A stretch of 35,945 nt of DNA from assembly GCA_002706065.1 (NCBI GenBank), contig PAJM01000032.1, positions 20,713 to 56,657 of the forward strand. The letters are read 5' to 3'. This DNA comes from Methanobacteriota archaeon (lineage in GTDB: Archaea > Thermoplasmatota > Poseidoniia > Poseidoniales > Poseidoniaceae). A program made the translations under genes and the position numbers. Positions 1-8,085 of the stretch are shown piece by piece. The notes under the pieces were generated by a model. That model was given only the letters and a program-made list of their open reading frames with translations. It had not been told where the DNA came from and ran no database searches. The first letter of the stretch is position 1, and the number at the start of each line of letters is the position of its first letter.

Positions 1-519
1 GATTGGACTCCACTACGAATTGCAAAAGATGGATGTGGGTTGCCGACCGTTTCGAACACAGTTGCTGAACTTGCGCAAATCTATGCCGGGCTTGTTCGCG
101 ACAAAAATGAAGATTGGATTTGGGAAGCCATGGTTCGCCATCCTGACCTCGTTGGTGGATTCAATCGCTTGGATTCTACAATTCTCAAAGCAGGCGATGG
201 CTTGGTTATCGCCAAAGAAGGTGCAGATGGGTTGCTTGGTTTGGCTATTGAACATCCAGACTATCCAAAAGGACTTGGCATTGTCGTTAAAATCGCACAC
301 GGATGGAACGCACAAGCAACATGGTATGTCGCTCGTGCCATTCTCGGTGTTCTTGGTATTGATTTGAGAAATCCGTACCCTCTGCATCGACAAAAAGCAT
401 TCATCGTTCCAGGAATCGTCCCTGAACGCTACATCAAGGTGCTTGAAACCATTCCGACTTGGGATGAATGGGATCCTGATCAAGACCGCTGGATGTACGA
501 TGCGGAGTTGAACCGATGA
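1..519 (+). CDS. L-asparaginase II family protein (5' end cut by window edge)
   Basis: The reading frame is open from base 1, so the real start lies outside the window; 172 C-terminal residues are visible. The ORF-track start (TTG at 40) falls inside a conserved motif and is not the start. The segment DGCGLPTVSNTVAELAQIY and the later pieces RHPDLVGG, AKEGADGLLGL and LGIVVKIAHG match the C-terminal half of the asparaginase II family (PF06089, Rhizobium etli AnsA type), which hydrolyses asparagine to aspartate and ammonia. This family is unrelated to the classical EcA-type asparaginases. The stop codon overlaps the next gene's ATG (ATGA), so it is probably translated together with the aldehyde dehydrogenase. 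The substrate could be another amide; the catalytic N-terminal part is not visible. Confidence 0.85.
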   Translation, partial: DWTPLRIAKDGCGLPTVSNTVAELAQIYAGLVRDKNEDWIWEAMVRHPDLVGGFNRLDSTILKAGDGLVIAKEGADGLLGLAIEHPDYPKGLGIVVKIAHGWNAQATWYVARAILGVLGIDLRNPYPLHRQKAFIVPGIVPERYIKVLETIPTWDEWDPDQDRWMYDAELNR

Positions 520-1961
520 ATGCAATGAACTTCATCAACGGCATTTTCGTTGATGCCATCGATGGAGAGACCATTCCCAACATTAATCCTGCAACAGGGC
601 AAGCTATTGGAACATTATCACGTTCGAATCATCGTGATGTCGAGACCACAGTAAGAGCTGCCGCAACCGCACAGCAGGATTGGTCTGCGTTGAGCATGCT
701 CGAGCGTGCCGATTGGCTTGACCGTATCGCAGATGGACTGGAAGATAGGAAGGAAGAACTTGCACAACGGGAATCAACAGATACTGGCAAACCGTTGGCT
801 TTGGCACGTCGTGTTGATGCACAACGGTCGATCGATAACTTCCGATTCTTTGCAGATTTTGCTCGAAAACAGGCGCCAGAGGTGTTTGAAATGAGCGATG
901 CAACAAACATTGTTCATCGAAATCCCATTGGGACGGTTGGCTTGATTACACCCTGGAATCTTCCTCTCTATTTGTTGAGTTGGAAGGTTGCTCCAGCCCT
1001 GTTGATGGGAAATACAATCGTAGCCAAACCAAGCGAACTGACACCGTTAACAGCCACTCTCATGTGTGAAGTCGCCAGAGACGTTGGGCTTCCTTCTGGT
1101 GTTCTCAACGTTGTTCACGGATATGGACCCGAAGTTGGACAAGCGATTCTTGAACACCCCTCCATTCGAGCAATCTCGTTCACAGGAGGCACAGCAACGG
1201 GCCGTCATGTCGCAGCAACAGCAGCGCCGATGTTCAAGAAACTCTCATTGGAATTGGGTGGGAAAAATGCGACCATCATCCTTGAGGATGCAGATTTGGA
1301 TGTGGCAGTTGAGGGCTCCGTTCGAGCAGGATTCACCAATGGTGGGCAGGTTTGTTTGTGCGGTTCCAGAATACTTGTTCATGCATCAATTGCGGATGAG
1401 TTTACTGCAAAACTTGTTGAAGCCGTTGAATCGATGACATGCGGCGCCCCTGAACACGAGTCCACACAAATTGGTGCGTTGATTAGTCAAGATCATATGA
1501 AAAAAGTGGAATCGTACATTCAACTTGGAATTGAGGAAGGCGGTGTCGTTCTTACCGGTGGTACGTCTGAGATGACCGGTCAAGTTGGGCCCTCGCCTGA
1601 AGGGGCATTCCTAAGACCGACAGTTATCGATGGACTCAAATCTACCGCACGCACATCAACTGAGGAAATCTTCGGTCCTGTTGTGACCATTCACCGATTT
1701 AATTCGGATGATGAGGCCATTGAAATTGCGAATTCAACAGAATACGGCCTGGCTGGGTCGATATGGTCAAGCGATTCCAATCGAGCACACGAGATCGCGA
1801 AAAGGATTGAGACAGGGATCGTTTGGGTGAATACGTGGCTGCATCGAGATTTACGTACACCGTTTGGGGGCGTGAAAAACTCAGGAGTTGGTCGGGAAGG
1901 TGGAGCTTGGAGCCTTGGATTCTTCTCCGAACCATTGAATGTTTGCATTAAGCATGATTGA
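516..1961 (+). CDS. Aldehyde dehydrogenase, ALDH8 / 2-aminomuconate-semialdehyde dehydrogenase-like
   Basis: This NAD(P)-dependent aldehyde dehydrogenase has 481 residues, the normal family length. Visible motifs are the cofactor-binding segment TPWNLPLYLLSWKVAPAL, the general base Glu246 in LELGGKN, the nucleophile Cys280 in GGQVCLCGSR, and the late EEIFGPVV and FGGVKNSGVGREGG segments. The end, GFFSEPLNVCIKH, resembles the C-terminus of ALDH8A1 and of bacterial 2-hydroxymuconic or 2-aminomuconic semialdehyde dehydrogenases (AmnC, XylG). The likely reaction is oxidation of 2-aminomuconate 6-semialdehyde to 2-aminomuconate, which fits the extradiol-dioxygenase and aminomuconate-deaminase genes 1.4 kb downstream. 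The ATG at 516 overlaps the asparaginase stop; ATG at 525 is an alternative. ALDH class is firm; the exact substrate is inferred from similarity and context. Confidence 0.9.
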   Translation: MNAMNFINGIFVDAIDGETIPNINPATGQAIGTLSRSNHRDVETTVRAAATAQQDWSALSMLERADWLDRIADGLEDRKEELAQRESTDTGKPLALARRVDAQRSIDNFRFFADFARKQAPEVFEMSDATNIVHRNPIGTVGLITPWNLPLYLLSWKVAPALLMGNTIVAKPSELTPLTATLMCEVARDVGLPSGVLNVVHGYGPEVGQAILEHPSIRAISFTGGTATGRHVAATAAPMFKKLSLELGGKNATIILEDADLDVAVEGSVRAGFTNGGQVCLCGSRILVHASIADEFTAKLVEAVESMTCGAPEHESTQIGALISQDHMKKVESYIQLGIEEGGVVLTGGTSEMTGQVGPSPEGAFLRPTVIDGLKSTARTSTEEIFGPVVTIHRFNSDDEAIEIANSTEYGLAGSIWSSDSNRAHEIAKRIETGIVWVNTWLHRDLRTPFGGVKNSGVGREGGAWSLGFFSEPLNVCIKHD

Positions 1962-2016
1962 TTTCTCTGGCGAGCCTTTGAAATGTAGAATTCAATCGGA
2001 AGCATGAGGCAGAACG

Positions 2017-2838
2017 ATGTCGGTTCACACTAAGGCGACGAAAGTAACAACGCATACGCTCCAAGAGATGAAGCGAGCGAACGAACCAATTACGATGTTA
2101 ACAGCATACGATTTTTCTTTGGCGCGTCTCGTTGACGCTGCTGGCGTTGACGTCATTCTCGTTGGTGATTCTGCATCGAATGTTATGGCCGGTCAGGTGA
2201 CGACCGTACCCATGACACTTGACCACATGATCTACCATGCACAGTGTGTTCAACGAGCCGTCGACCGTGCTCTCATCGTCGTCGATATGCCGTTTGGAAC
2301 CTACCAAGGAAATTCAAGGCAGGCGCTCGAGAGCGCAATTCGAATCATGAAAGAGGCAGAAGGCCATGCTGTCAAGCTCGAGGGAGGTTCAGAAATTGTT
2401 GAATCCATTGAGCGTATTTTGACAGCAGGAATTCCTGTGATGGGTCATCTTGGACTCACACCTCAAAGCATCTACAAATTCGGTACCTACACGGTTCGTG
2501 CGAAAGAGGATGAAGAGGCAGAGAAATTGATTGCTGATGCAAAGCTGCTCGAAGCAGCAGGCTGTTTCGCGATCGTCCTCGAGAAGATACCGAAGGAACT
2601 TGCCCAGCGCGTTCAACATGAGTTGAACATTCCAGTGATTGGAATCGGTGCAGGACCACACTGCGATGGTCAAGTTTTAGTTTTGCACGATCTTCTTGGA
2701 ATTACGATGGATTTCTCGCCCCGATTCCTTCGACGTTATCTGAATCTGGCCGAAGAAATTGATGGTGCCATTAAGTCATACTGCGATGATGTACGTTCTG
2801 GTGATTTCCCGAACGAGTCCGAATCGTATACTTCTTAG
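2017..2838 (+). CDS. panB: 3-methyl-2-oxobutanoate hydroxymethyltransferase
   Basis: PanB transfers a hydroxymethyl group from 5,10-methylene-tetrahydrofolate to 2-oxoisovalerate, giving ketopantoate, the first committed step towards pantothenate and coenzyme A. The 273-residue length and the conserved blocks are typical: MLTAYDFSLARLVDAAG, the metal-binding DVILVGDSASNVMAG, VDMPFGTYQ, AVKLEGG, GIPVMGHLGLTPQ and the catalytic-glutamate region IVLEKIP. IGIGAGPHCDGQVLVLHDLLG closes the active site. A GAGG purine-rich stretch precedes the ATG. It lies 55 nt after the aldehyde dehydrogenase on the same strand and may share its transcript, although its role is biosynthetic. Its stop overlaps the stop of the convergent membrane-protein gene by 4 bp. 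Confidence 0.97.
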   Translation: MSVHTKATKVTTHTLQEMKRANEPITMLTAYDFSLARLVDAAGVDVILVGDSASNVMAGQVTTVPMTLDHMIYHAQCVQRAVDRALIVVDMPFGTYQGNSRQALESAIRIMKEAEGHAVKLEGGSEIVESIERILTAGIPVMGHLGLTPQSIYKFGTYTVRAKEDEEAEKLIADAKLLEAAGCFAIVLEKIPKELAQRVQHELNIPVIGIGAGPHCDGQVLVLHDLLGITMDFSPRFLRRYLNLAEEIDGAIKSYCDDVRSGDFPNESESYTS

Positions 2839-3320
2839 AGGTAAATGAAGGCTAGAACGCCTCCGCAGAACCCACCAATGTTGACTGCCATACCATGCCA
2901 AAGGCCGTATCTGAAGGGTGGGAATTCAAATTGAAGCCAGAATGAGCTTATGAAAATCCAAGCAATGGTTGGAATAAATCCAGCAAGGTAAAGTGAAGAG
3001 GTACCAAACATCCAGGCCATCGACAGAGTACATGCAGTAACTGCAAAACCCATCGCATATTCACCTGCTCGCTCCATCTCCATTCCAACGAGTTGCTTGT
3101 AAAACAGTGGAGATACAAGAAGATACATTGCAAAGGCTCCGTGAACTGGATTTGGAACGAATGTATCGATTCGAGGCATGACTGTCAGTTGCCACAGAGC
3201 TCCAAATGCCATTCCAATAAGTAGAGGAGCCATCATGTGGCGAAGCATGTCTGAGAAGATTTCCTGACCGGAGACAGAACCCTCCTCAGATGGAACCGTA
3301 TCATTTGTGGTCTCCGACAT
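2835..3320 (-). CDS. Small multi-pass membrane protein, unknown function
   Basis: I do not recognise this 161-residue protein. A hydrophilic N-terminus of about 27 residues, rich in Glu, Ser and Thr, is followed by roughly five hydrophobic segments: APLLIGMAFGALWQL, GAFAMYLLVSPLFY, YAMGFAVTACTLSMAWMF, AGFIPTIAWIFISSFW and VNIGGFCGGVLAFIYL. No catalytic motif stands out. It is divergently oriented from the extradiol dioxygenase gene, sharing about 80 bp of upstream DNA, and its last codons overlap panB convergently. Continuous hydrophobic segments make it a credible gene rather than a shadow ORF. A role in transport for the neighbouring pathway is possible but unsupported. Confidence 0.8.
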   Translation of the reverse strand: MSETTNDTVPSEEGSVSGQEIFSDMLRHMMAPLLIGMAFGALWQLTVMPRIDTFVPNPVHGAFAMYLLVSPLFYKQLVGMEMERAGEYAMGFAVTACTLSMAWMFGTSSLYLAGFIPTIAWIFISSFWLQFEFPPFRYGLWHGMAVNIGGFCGGVLAFIYL

Positions 3321-3401
3321 GGGACGGACTCAATCCCTTCTCGTTTGAGGTTTAGCCTTGAGCAGCGATGCATCCATATGCCACCTCTGTTTGGTTCCAT
3401 C

Positions 3402-4298
3402 ATGGCCAAAGGTTCGATTGTAGCAGGCTGTCTTGCACCTCACCCTCCTCATCTTGTTTATGCGGAGAATCCTCCGCAAAATGAACCCACTTCAGAAGGA
3501 GGTTGGGAACAGTTGCGATGGGGTTATGAACGACTACGAGAATCGCTTTCAAACATCGATCACGATGTCCTTGTCATTCTTTCTCCACATTGGCAAACCT
3601 ATGTGGGGACTCACTTCCTTGGCCTCTCTCACTTTGAGGGACTTTCTGTTGACCCCATCTTTCCAAACCTGTTTCGATACTCCTACGATCTCAATATCGA
3701 TGTTGAACTAAGCAAAGCAATTCATGACAAGGCAGCCAACGCTGGTCTTGCTGTAAAAATGATGGAGAACCCAGATTTCCGTGTAGATTATGGAACCATC
3801 ACGACCGGGCACATGGTCAACCCTGCTTTTGATAAGCCAATGGTTGTGATTTCTTCGAACCGTTCAAGGCATTACTACTCGGTCGAGGTGATGCAAGAGA
3901 TGATGATGGAATTGGGTCGAGCAACTCGAGATGCAATTCTTGAAAGTGGAAAGAAAGCTGTTGTCCTTGCCTCTAATTCGCTTTCGCATCGACATTTTAC
4001 AACAGAGTCGGACGTTCCTGAAGACATGAGTAAAGAACACATTGCCAGTCATGCAATGCATCTTTGGGACATGCGAATTATAGACTACATGCGAACAGGT
4101 CAAGCCCAACGAATCATTGACGAGATGCCTGAATTTACGGAACAAGCCATCGCAGAATCGGACGGTGGAGGCCTTACTTGGCTCCTCAGTACGCTTACTG
4201 TCCCGTCCTATCCAGCCATCCTTCACGGATATGGGACCATCATCGGAACTGGAAACGCCATCGTAGAATGGCCGTGCTACCTGCATCAGGAGGTTTGA
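3402..4298 (+). CDS. Class III extradiol ring-cleavage dioxygenase, catalytic (AmnB/LigB-like) subunit
   Basis: This is a LigB-superfamily non-haem Fe(II) dioxygenase of 298 residues from the chosen start. Putative iron ligands are His14 (LAPHPPHL), His63 (LSPHW) and Glu252 (AIAESDGGGLTW), and the catalytic acid/base is His196 (SNSLSHRHF). These match His13, His62, Glu251 and His195 of 2-aminophenol 1,6-dioxygenase beta subunits with a constant offset of one. The expected reaction is O2-dependent opening of an aromatic ring such as 2-aminophenol to 2-aminomuconate 6-semialdehyde. The ORF track starts at 3345, but ATG 3402 gives the family N-terminus and has a weak TATA-like CATATG centred about 25 nt upstream; ATG 3378 is an alternative. 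The paralogous, inactive partner starts 2 nt after the stop, implying a heteromeric enzyme. Substrate is inferred. Confidence 0.88.
   Translation: MAKGSIVAGCLAPHPPHLVYAENPPQNEPTSEGGWEQLRWGYERLRESLSNIDHDVLVILSPHWQTYVGTHFLGLSHFEGLSVDPIFPNLFRYSYDLNIDVELSKAIHDKAANAGLAVKMMENPDFRVDYGTITTGHMVNPAFDKPMVVISSNRSRHYYSVEVMQEMMMELGRATRDAILESGKKAVVLASNSLSHRHFTTESDVPEDMSKEHIASHAMHLWDMRIIDYMRTGQAQRIIDEMPEFTEQAIAESDGGGLTWLLSTLTVPSYPAILHGYGTIIGTGNAIVEWPCYLHQEV
4288..4293 (+). promoter_or_regulatory. Shine-Dalgarno site for the fused dioxygenase/deaminase gene
   Basis: AGGAGG lies 7 nt before ATG 4301, inside the last codons of the upstream dioxygenase. It decides the start at 4301 over the track's 4178, which would add 41 unrelated residues overlapping the previous gene. 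As an internal operon gene it needs such a site, unlike the leaderless first genes. Confidence 0.8.
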
Positions 4299-4300
4299 GC

Positions 4301-5695
4301 ATGGCGAACCCAATCGTCGCATCGTATGTTGTTCCAGTTCATCCACATCCGTTGCTCGTACCTGAGAAAAACGAAGGTTGGCAACGTCTTCGTAACGCGT
4401 TCGATGAAGCCCGAGAACACATCGCTCAAGGCGATGCTGACTTGATGATCATCTATTCAACAACATGGCCAAGCATCATTGGTCATCAGATACAGGCTGA
4501 TCCAAACCCAACGTGGACGCTCGTTGACCAAGATTTCCACGATTTAGGTTCAATGGACTATTCCTTTCGAATCGACACTGACTTTGCTGAGGCTTGGAAT
4601 TCGGCCAACCATGCCCGTGGTTTGCAAAGCCGAACAGTCGCCTACAACGGTTTTCCAATCGATGTGGGTTCGGTCGTCGCACTAAAATTACTCAATCCTG
4701 ACAATGCGATTCCAGCGGTGATTGTTTCATCGAATGTCTATGCAAACCGTTCAGAAACGACCATCTTGGCAAAATCATGCCTCGATGTGTTGAAATCAAC
4801 AGGGAAGAAGGCTGTGGCCGTCACTGCGATGTCAATGTCCAATCGAATGTTCACAGAATTTATTGATGCTGCTGACGATAAAATCCACTCGCTCAAGGAC
4901 GATGAATGGAATCGAAAAGTGCTACAATTCCTCGAAGAGGGACGACTCGAAGACGTAGCTCAGCTTTCTCGAACCATTCACCAACAAATACGTGTCCAGA
5001 AGGTTGTAACGTTCAAACCGATGTGGTGGTTGTCGGCCATGAACGACAATCGAAATGATTTGACGGGTAAGGTTCTTGCATACGAAGCCCTTCATGGCGC
5101 TGGTGGGGCAGTAGTCCATCTGGACCCAACATCAAATGGGATGGGAGACAAAGAATACGACGAAGATGATGTCGAGGTTTATCGGGGTGACCGAAACGTC
5201 CTCGATGCGGAAGACTCCACCGTACCTCATCCTGTAGATTCAACAAACGAAGGACCAGATTTGTGGGACCCTGCGGAAGGCGAGGGTGCTGTGAATACGG
5301 ATTCAGCACCGAAACCTGTCGGTTTGTATCCGCATGCTCGCCGTGTTGGTGACCTTCTGTATCTGTCAGGAGTCGGCCCCCGGCAGCCCGGTACGAATGC
5401 GATTCCTGGTGGGCCAATTCGTGATGCGGATGGTCAACCATTGGAATACGACATCAAGGCTCAAACACGAGCGGTTGTCGAGAACATTGCTCGAATTCTT
5501 GAGGAAGCTGGTTCTTCAATGGAGAAGGTGGTCGATGTGACATCCTTCCTCGTTGATATGGATCGAGACTTTACGGGTTACAACGAGGTGTGGGCCGAAA
5601 CCCTCGGTCACTACGGACCGACTCGAACAACACTGGCCATTCGAGCATTACCCACTCCAATCGCTGTTGAGATGAAGGTAATCGCAAAGATTTGA
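4301..5695 (+). CDS. Fusion: inactive extradiol dioxygenase (AmnA-like) subunit plus RidA-type 2-aminomuconate deaminase
   Basis: This 464-residue protein has two parts. Residues 1-285 are LigB-like and paralogous to the preceding gene, but only one putative iron ligand remains (His14). The second His is Thr55 (YSTTW instead of SPHW), the catalytic His is Asn181 (MSMSNRMF), and the Glu ligand position aligns with Lys (VQKVVTFKP). This is the state expected of a non-catalytic alpha subunit like AmnA. An acidic linker (about 287-335) leads to a RidA/YjgF domain (336-464) resembling 2-aminomuconate deaminase (AmnD/NbaF): YPHARRVGDLLYLSGVGPR, EYDIKAQTRAVVENI, the arginine in PTRTT, and IAVEMKVIAKI. 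It would release ammonia from 2-aminomuconate to give 4-oxalocrotonate. In characterised pathways these are separate proteins, so the fusion is unusual. Confidence 0.88.
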   Translation: MANPIVASYVVPVHPHPLLVPEKNEGWQRLRNAFDEAREHIAQGDADLMIIYSTTWPSIIGHQIQADPNPTWTLVDQDFHDLGSMDYSFRIDTDFAEAWNSANHARGLQSRTVAYNGFPIDVGSVVALKLLNPDNAIPAVIVSSNVYANRSETTILAKSCLDVLKSTGKKAVAVTAMSMSNRMFTEFIDAADDKIHSLKDDEWNRKVLQFLEEGRLEDVAQLSRTIHQQIRVQKVVTFKPMWWLSAMNDNRNDLTGKVLAYEALHGAGGAVVHLDPTSNGMGDKEYDEDDVEVYRGDRNVLDAEDSTVPHPVDSTNEGPDLWDPAEGEGAVNTDSAPKPVGLYPHARRVGDLLYLSGVGPRQPGTNAIPGGPIRDADGQPLEYDIKAQTRAVVENIARILEEAGSSMEKVVDVTSFLVDMDRDFTGYNEVWAETLGHYGPTRTTLAIRALPTPIAVEMKVIAKI

Positions 5696-5804
5696 ATTCC
5701 GGAATCCGGTAATATGTATCCCAAAAAAATGCAAGAGAATATATCCTAAGTTTACTTGAAGGGGAATAGAAGCACCCTTTCTGCTGTAAATCGGGGATTT
5801 TGTT

Positions 5805-7223
5805 ATGGCGATTTCTAAACTCGATTCTCTCGTCGGCAAAGGTGCTGAAACAATTAAAAAGACGCTCAAACGGAGTGTCGGACTTTCAGGTGTTGTCATC
5901 ATCTCATTGTCTGCTATGCTTCCAGGAATTTTCGTCACACCTACGTTTGCGGCCGACATCATGGGCAACGAAGGTGCTGGAATTTGGTTGGCCTTCATCG
6001 TTGCAGCAGCAGTGGTACTTCCCGCTGCAATCTCCAAAGCAGAATTGTCTTCTGGAATGCCATCGAGTGGTGGATCGTACGTCTATCTTGAGCGGGTCTA
6101 TGGGCCACTGATTGGAACGATAAGCGGACTTGGACTATGGGCGTCATTTTTGTTGAAATCGGGTTTCGCCCTGATCGGTTTTTCTGCCTATTTCGTGGTT
6201 GTTACTGAGTACTTCGCCATCGAGATGGAAATGATGGTTCTATCCATGAGTGCCTTGGTCCTAATCACGATTGTGAACCTTCTTGGTGTCAAGAAGGTCA
6301 AGGCGATTCAAACACCTGTCTTACTCGTCACGCTTCTTATGTTGTTCATAACGTGCATCGCCGCCTTCTTCGTGGATGGTTTCGATGGCAGCCGTCCGGC
6401 CAAAGCAGCCTTTGATACGGATCTATGGACACTTGCTGAAGCCTCTGCCTTCGTATTTGTTGCCTATGCTGGGGTTACAAAAGTTGCAGCCATTGGTGGT
6501 GAGGTCAAAAATCCAGAAAAGAATCTTCCAGCAGGGATGCTTCTCTCCTTGCTTATCGCAACCATCCTTTACGCATCAGTTGCCTATCTGATGATGGCGG
6601 CAATTCCGGGTACATGGTGGGAAGATGGTGGAGAGATCGTCGAAAACCCAATCTTTGTCTTCGCAGAAAAAGTCGCTGGGACCGAATTTGGTATCTTTGC
6701 GGCTGTTATCTCGGTTCTTGCCATGATCTCCATGGCTCTTGCAGGTATCCTTGCCTCCTCTCGATTCTTGTTTGCGATGGGGCAAGACAAACTGCTTCCA
6801 CCTGCTCTTGAGGAAGTCAATGAAAAATATGGTACACCACATTGGCCGATTATTGTGACAAGTCTGGCGATGGGTCTTGCCATCTTCTTTGTACCACTCA
6901 AGGATGTTGTTAAATTGGCATCCGGTTTCAAAATCATGATCTTCATTATGATCAACACGTGTGTGATCATACTGCGCCAAACAAGTGACCGCCACGGTTG
7001 GAACCCGACCTACAAGGGAGCGTTGTACCCCGCCATGCAAATGTGGGGCATCCTTGCCGGATTGTTCCTAATCTACTTCATTGGTGAAAAAGCGTTTGTT
7101 GGTGCTACGGCTGCTATCGGAGCTGGTCTCGTAACGTACATTCTCTATGGGAAGATGTATGCAAAGCATGAGCGAACACCGTTCCAGACTCTTCGTCGTT
7201 CACTGACCAACAAATCAGAGTGA
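5805..7223 (+). CDS. APC-superfamily amino acid permease
   Basis: A 472-residue integral membrane protein with about 12 hydrophobic segments. The N-terminal part, with SVGLSGVVIISLSAMLPGIF then SSGMPSSGGSYVYLERVYGPLIG, is the classic APC (amino acid-polyamine-organocation) pattern: unwound helix 1 around GxxxxPG and the conserved helix 2-3 block. GEVKNPEKNLPAGM, in the helix 6-7 region, is also typical. It probably imports an amino acid or related amine across the cytoplasmic membrane by cation symport or exchange. It follows the dioxygenase/deaminase fusion by 109 bp on the same strand, so it could feed substrate to that pathway, but the gap is wide enough for its own promoter. Substrate cannot be read from sequence. 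Confidence 0.92.
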   Translation: MAISKLDSLVGKGAETIKKTLKRSVGLSGVVIISLSAMLPGIFVTPTFAADIMGNEGAGIWLAFIVAAAVVLPAAISKAELSSGMPSSGGSYVYLERVYGPLIGTISGLGLWASFLLKSGFALIGFSAYFVVVTEYFAIEMEMMVLSMSALVLITIVNLLGVKKVKAIQTPVLLVTLLMLFITCIAAFFVDGFDGSRPAKAAFDTDLWTLAEASAFVFVAYAGVTKVAAIGGEVKNPEKNLPAGMLLSLLIATILYASVAYLMMAAIPGTWWEDGGEIVENPIFVFAEKVAGTEFGIFAAVISVLAMISMALAGILASSRFLFAMGQDKLLPPALEEVNEKYGTPHWPIIVTSLAMGLAIFFVPLKDVVKLASGFKIMIFIMINTCVIILRQTSDRHGWNPTYKGALYPAMQMWGILAGLFLIYFIGEKAFVGATAAIGAGLVTYILYGKMYAKHERTPFQTLRRSLTNKSE

Positions 7224-7237
7224 GTGCGAATCTTGTT

Positions 7238-8047
7238 TCAAATACTGCGCAAGCGCCCGCCATCGACAGGTAGTGAAACACCGCGAATTGCTCCTGCTGC
7301 GGGTGACGCCAAGAATGCGATAACGGTGGCTGTTTCGAGCGGATCGATGAGGCGTTCAATCGGAACTTGACTCATCCATCCATCATGAATCGATTCAATC
7401 GGTTGCCCAGTTCGCTCATGTATGGACTGTGCAAGACTGCCCAATCGTTCCGTATCTGTAAATCCAGGAAGGACGTTGTTGATGGTGATGGCTGGATGCA
7501 ATTCTCTTGACAATGATTTTGCCCAAGATGCCATGGCTCCGCGAAGTGTGTTGGACACGCCTAGGTTTGGAATCGGTTCACGCACGCTTGTTGATATGAT
7601 TTGGATGATTCTACCGTAATTTGCTCGAACCATGCCTGGTGTGAGTAATTTGACCAATGTATGCGCTGCATGAAGATGTCGAGTAAAGGGCTGAGACAAC
7701 TCATCCACGGTTGCATCCAGCAATGGTCCACCAGGTGGTCCGCCTGAATTGTTAACAAGAATGTGAATTGGCCCTTGGTCAAGAAGAGGTTGAATGCATT
7801 CTGCAATGGATTCAGTATCTTCCAAATCCATCACCAATGCTTGATGATGGCCGGTTCCCAGCGTAGGTAATTCTTGAAGCAACGATTTGAGTTGATCTTC
7901 GCTTCTTGATGCAACAATAACGTTCGCACCTGCCTTTGCCATGATCCTTGCAGTAGCAGCACCAATCCCTCGGCTTGCACCGCATACAAGTGCGGTTTTT
8001 CCTTCAAGTGCATTCGACTGAAGCACGGCATCAGTGAGGAGGTCCAT
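7238..8047 (-). CDS. SDR-family oxidoreductase with altered active site
   Basis: This 269-residue Rossmann protein belongs to the short-chain dehydrogenase/reductase family. GASRGIGAA (23-31) binds the nucleotide, NNSGG replaces the NNAG motif, and the C-terminal AAGAIRGVSLPVDGGR is standard. In place of the catalytic YxxxK, the segment LGVSNTLRGAMASWAKSL aligns as Ser for Tyr and Arg for Lys. I believe a subgroup of bacterial SDRs annotated as 3-oxoacyl-ACP reductases shares this, so the change may be ancestral rather than decay. The gene follows the kynurenine-formamidase-like hydrolase by 38 bp on the minus strand and probably shares the aspS transcript. Its 3' end lies 14 bp from the convergent permease. 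Substrate unknown. Confidence 0.88.
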   Translation of the reverse strand: MDLLTDAVLQSNALEGKTALVCGASRGIGAATARIMAKAGANVIVASRSEDQLKSLLQELPTLGTGHHQALVMDLEDTESIAECIQPLLDQGPIHILVNNSGGPPGGPLLDATVDELSQPFTRHLHAAHTLVKLLTPGMVRANYGRIIQIISTSVREPIPNLGVSNTLRGAMASWAKSLSRELHPAITINNVLPGFTDTERLGSLAQSIHERTGQPIESIHDGWMSQVPIERLIDPLETATVIAFLASPAAGAIRGVSLPVDGGRLRSI

Positions 8048-8085
8048 GGCTGCTCGAGCAGCCGCTATATCTTAGTGGTTCGCTC

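Noticed and set aside
13-525. 170-residue minus-strand ORF at the left edge
   Set aside because: It is antisense to the asparaginase II reading frame, which has strong family motifs.
4178-4300. Upstream extension of the dioxygenase/deaminase fusion in the ORF track
   Set aside because: The 41 extra residues overlap the previous gene in another frame and have no family character; AGGAGG before ATG 4301 marks the true start.
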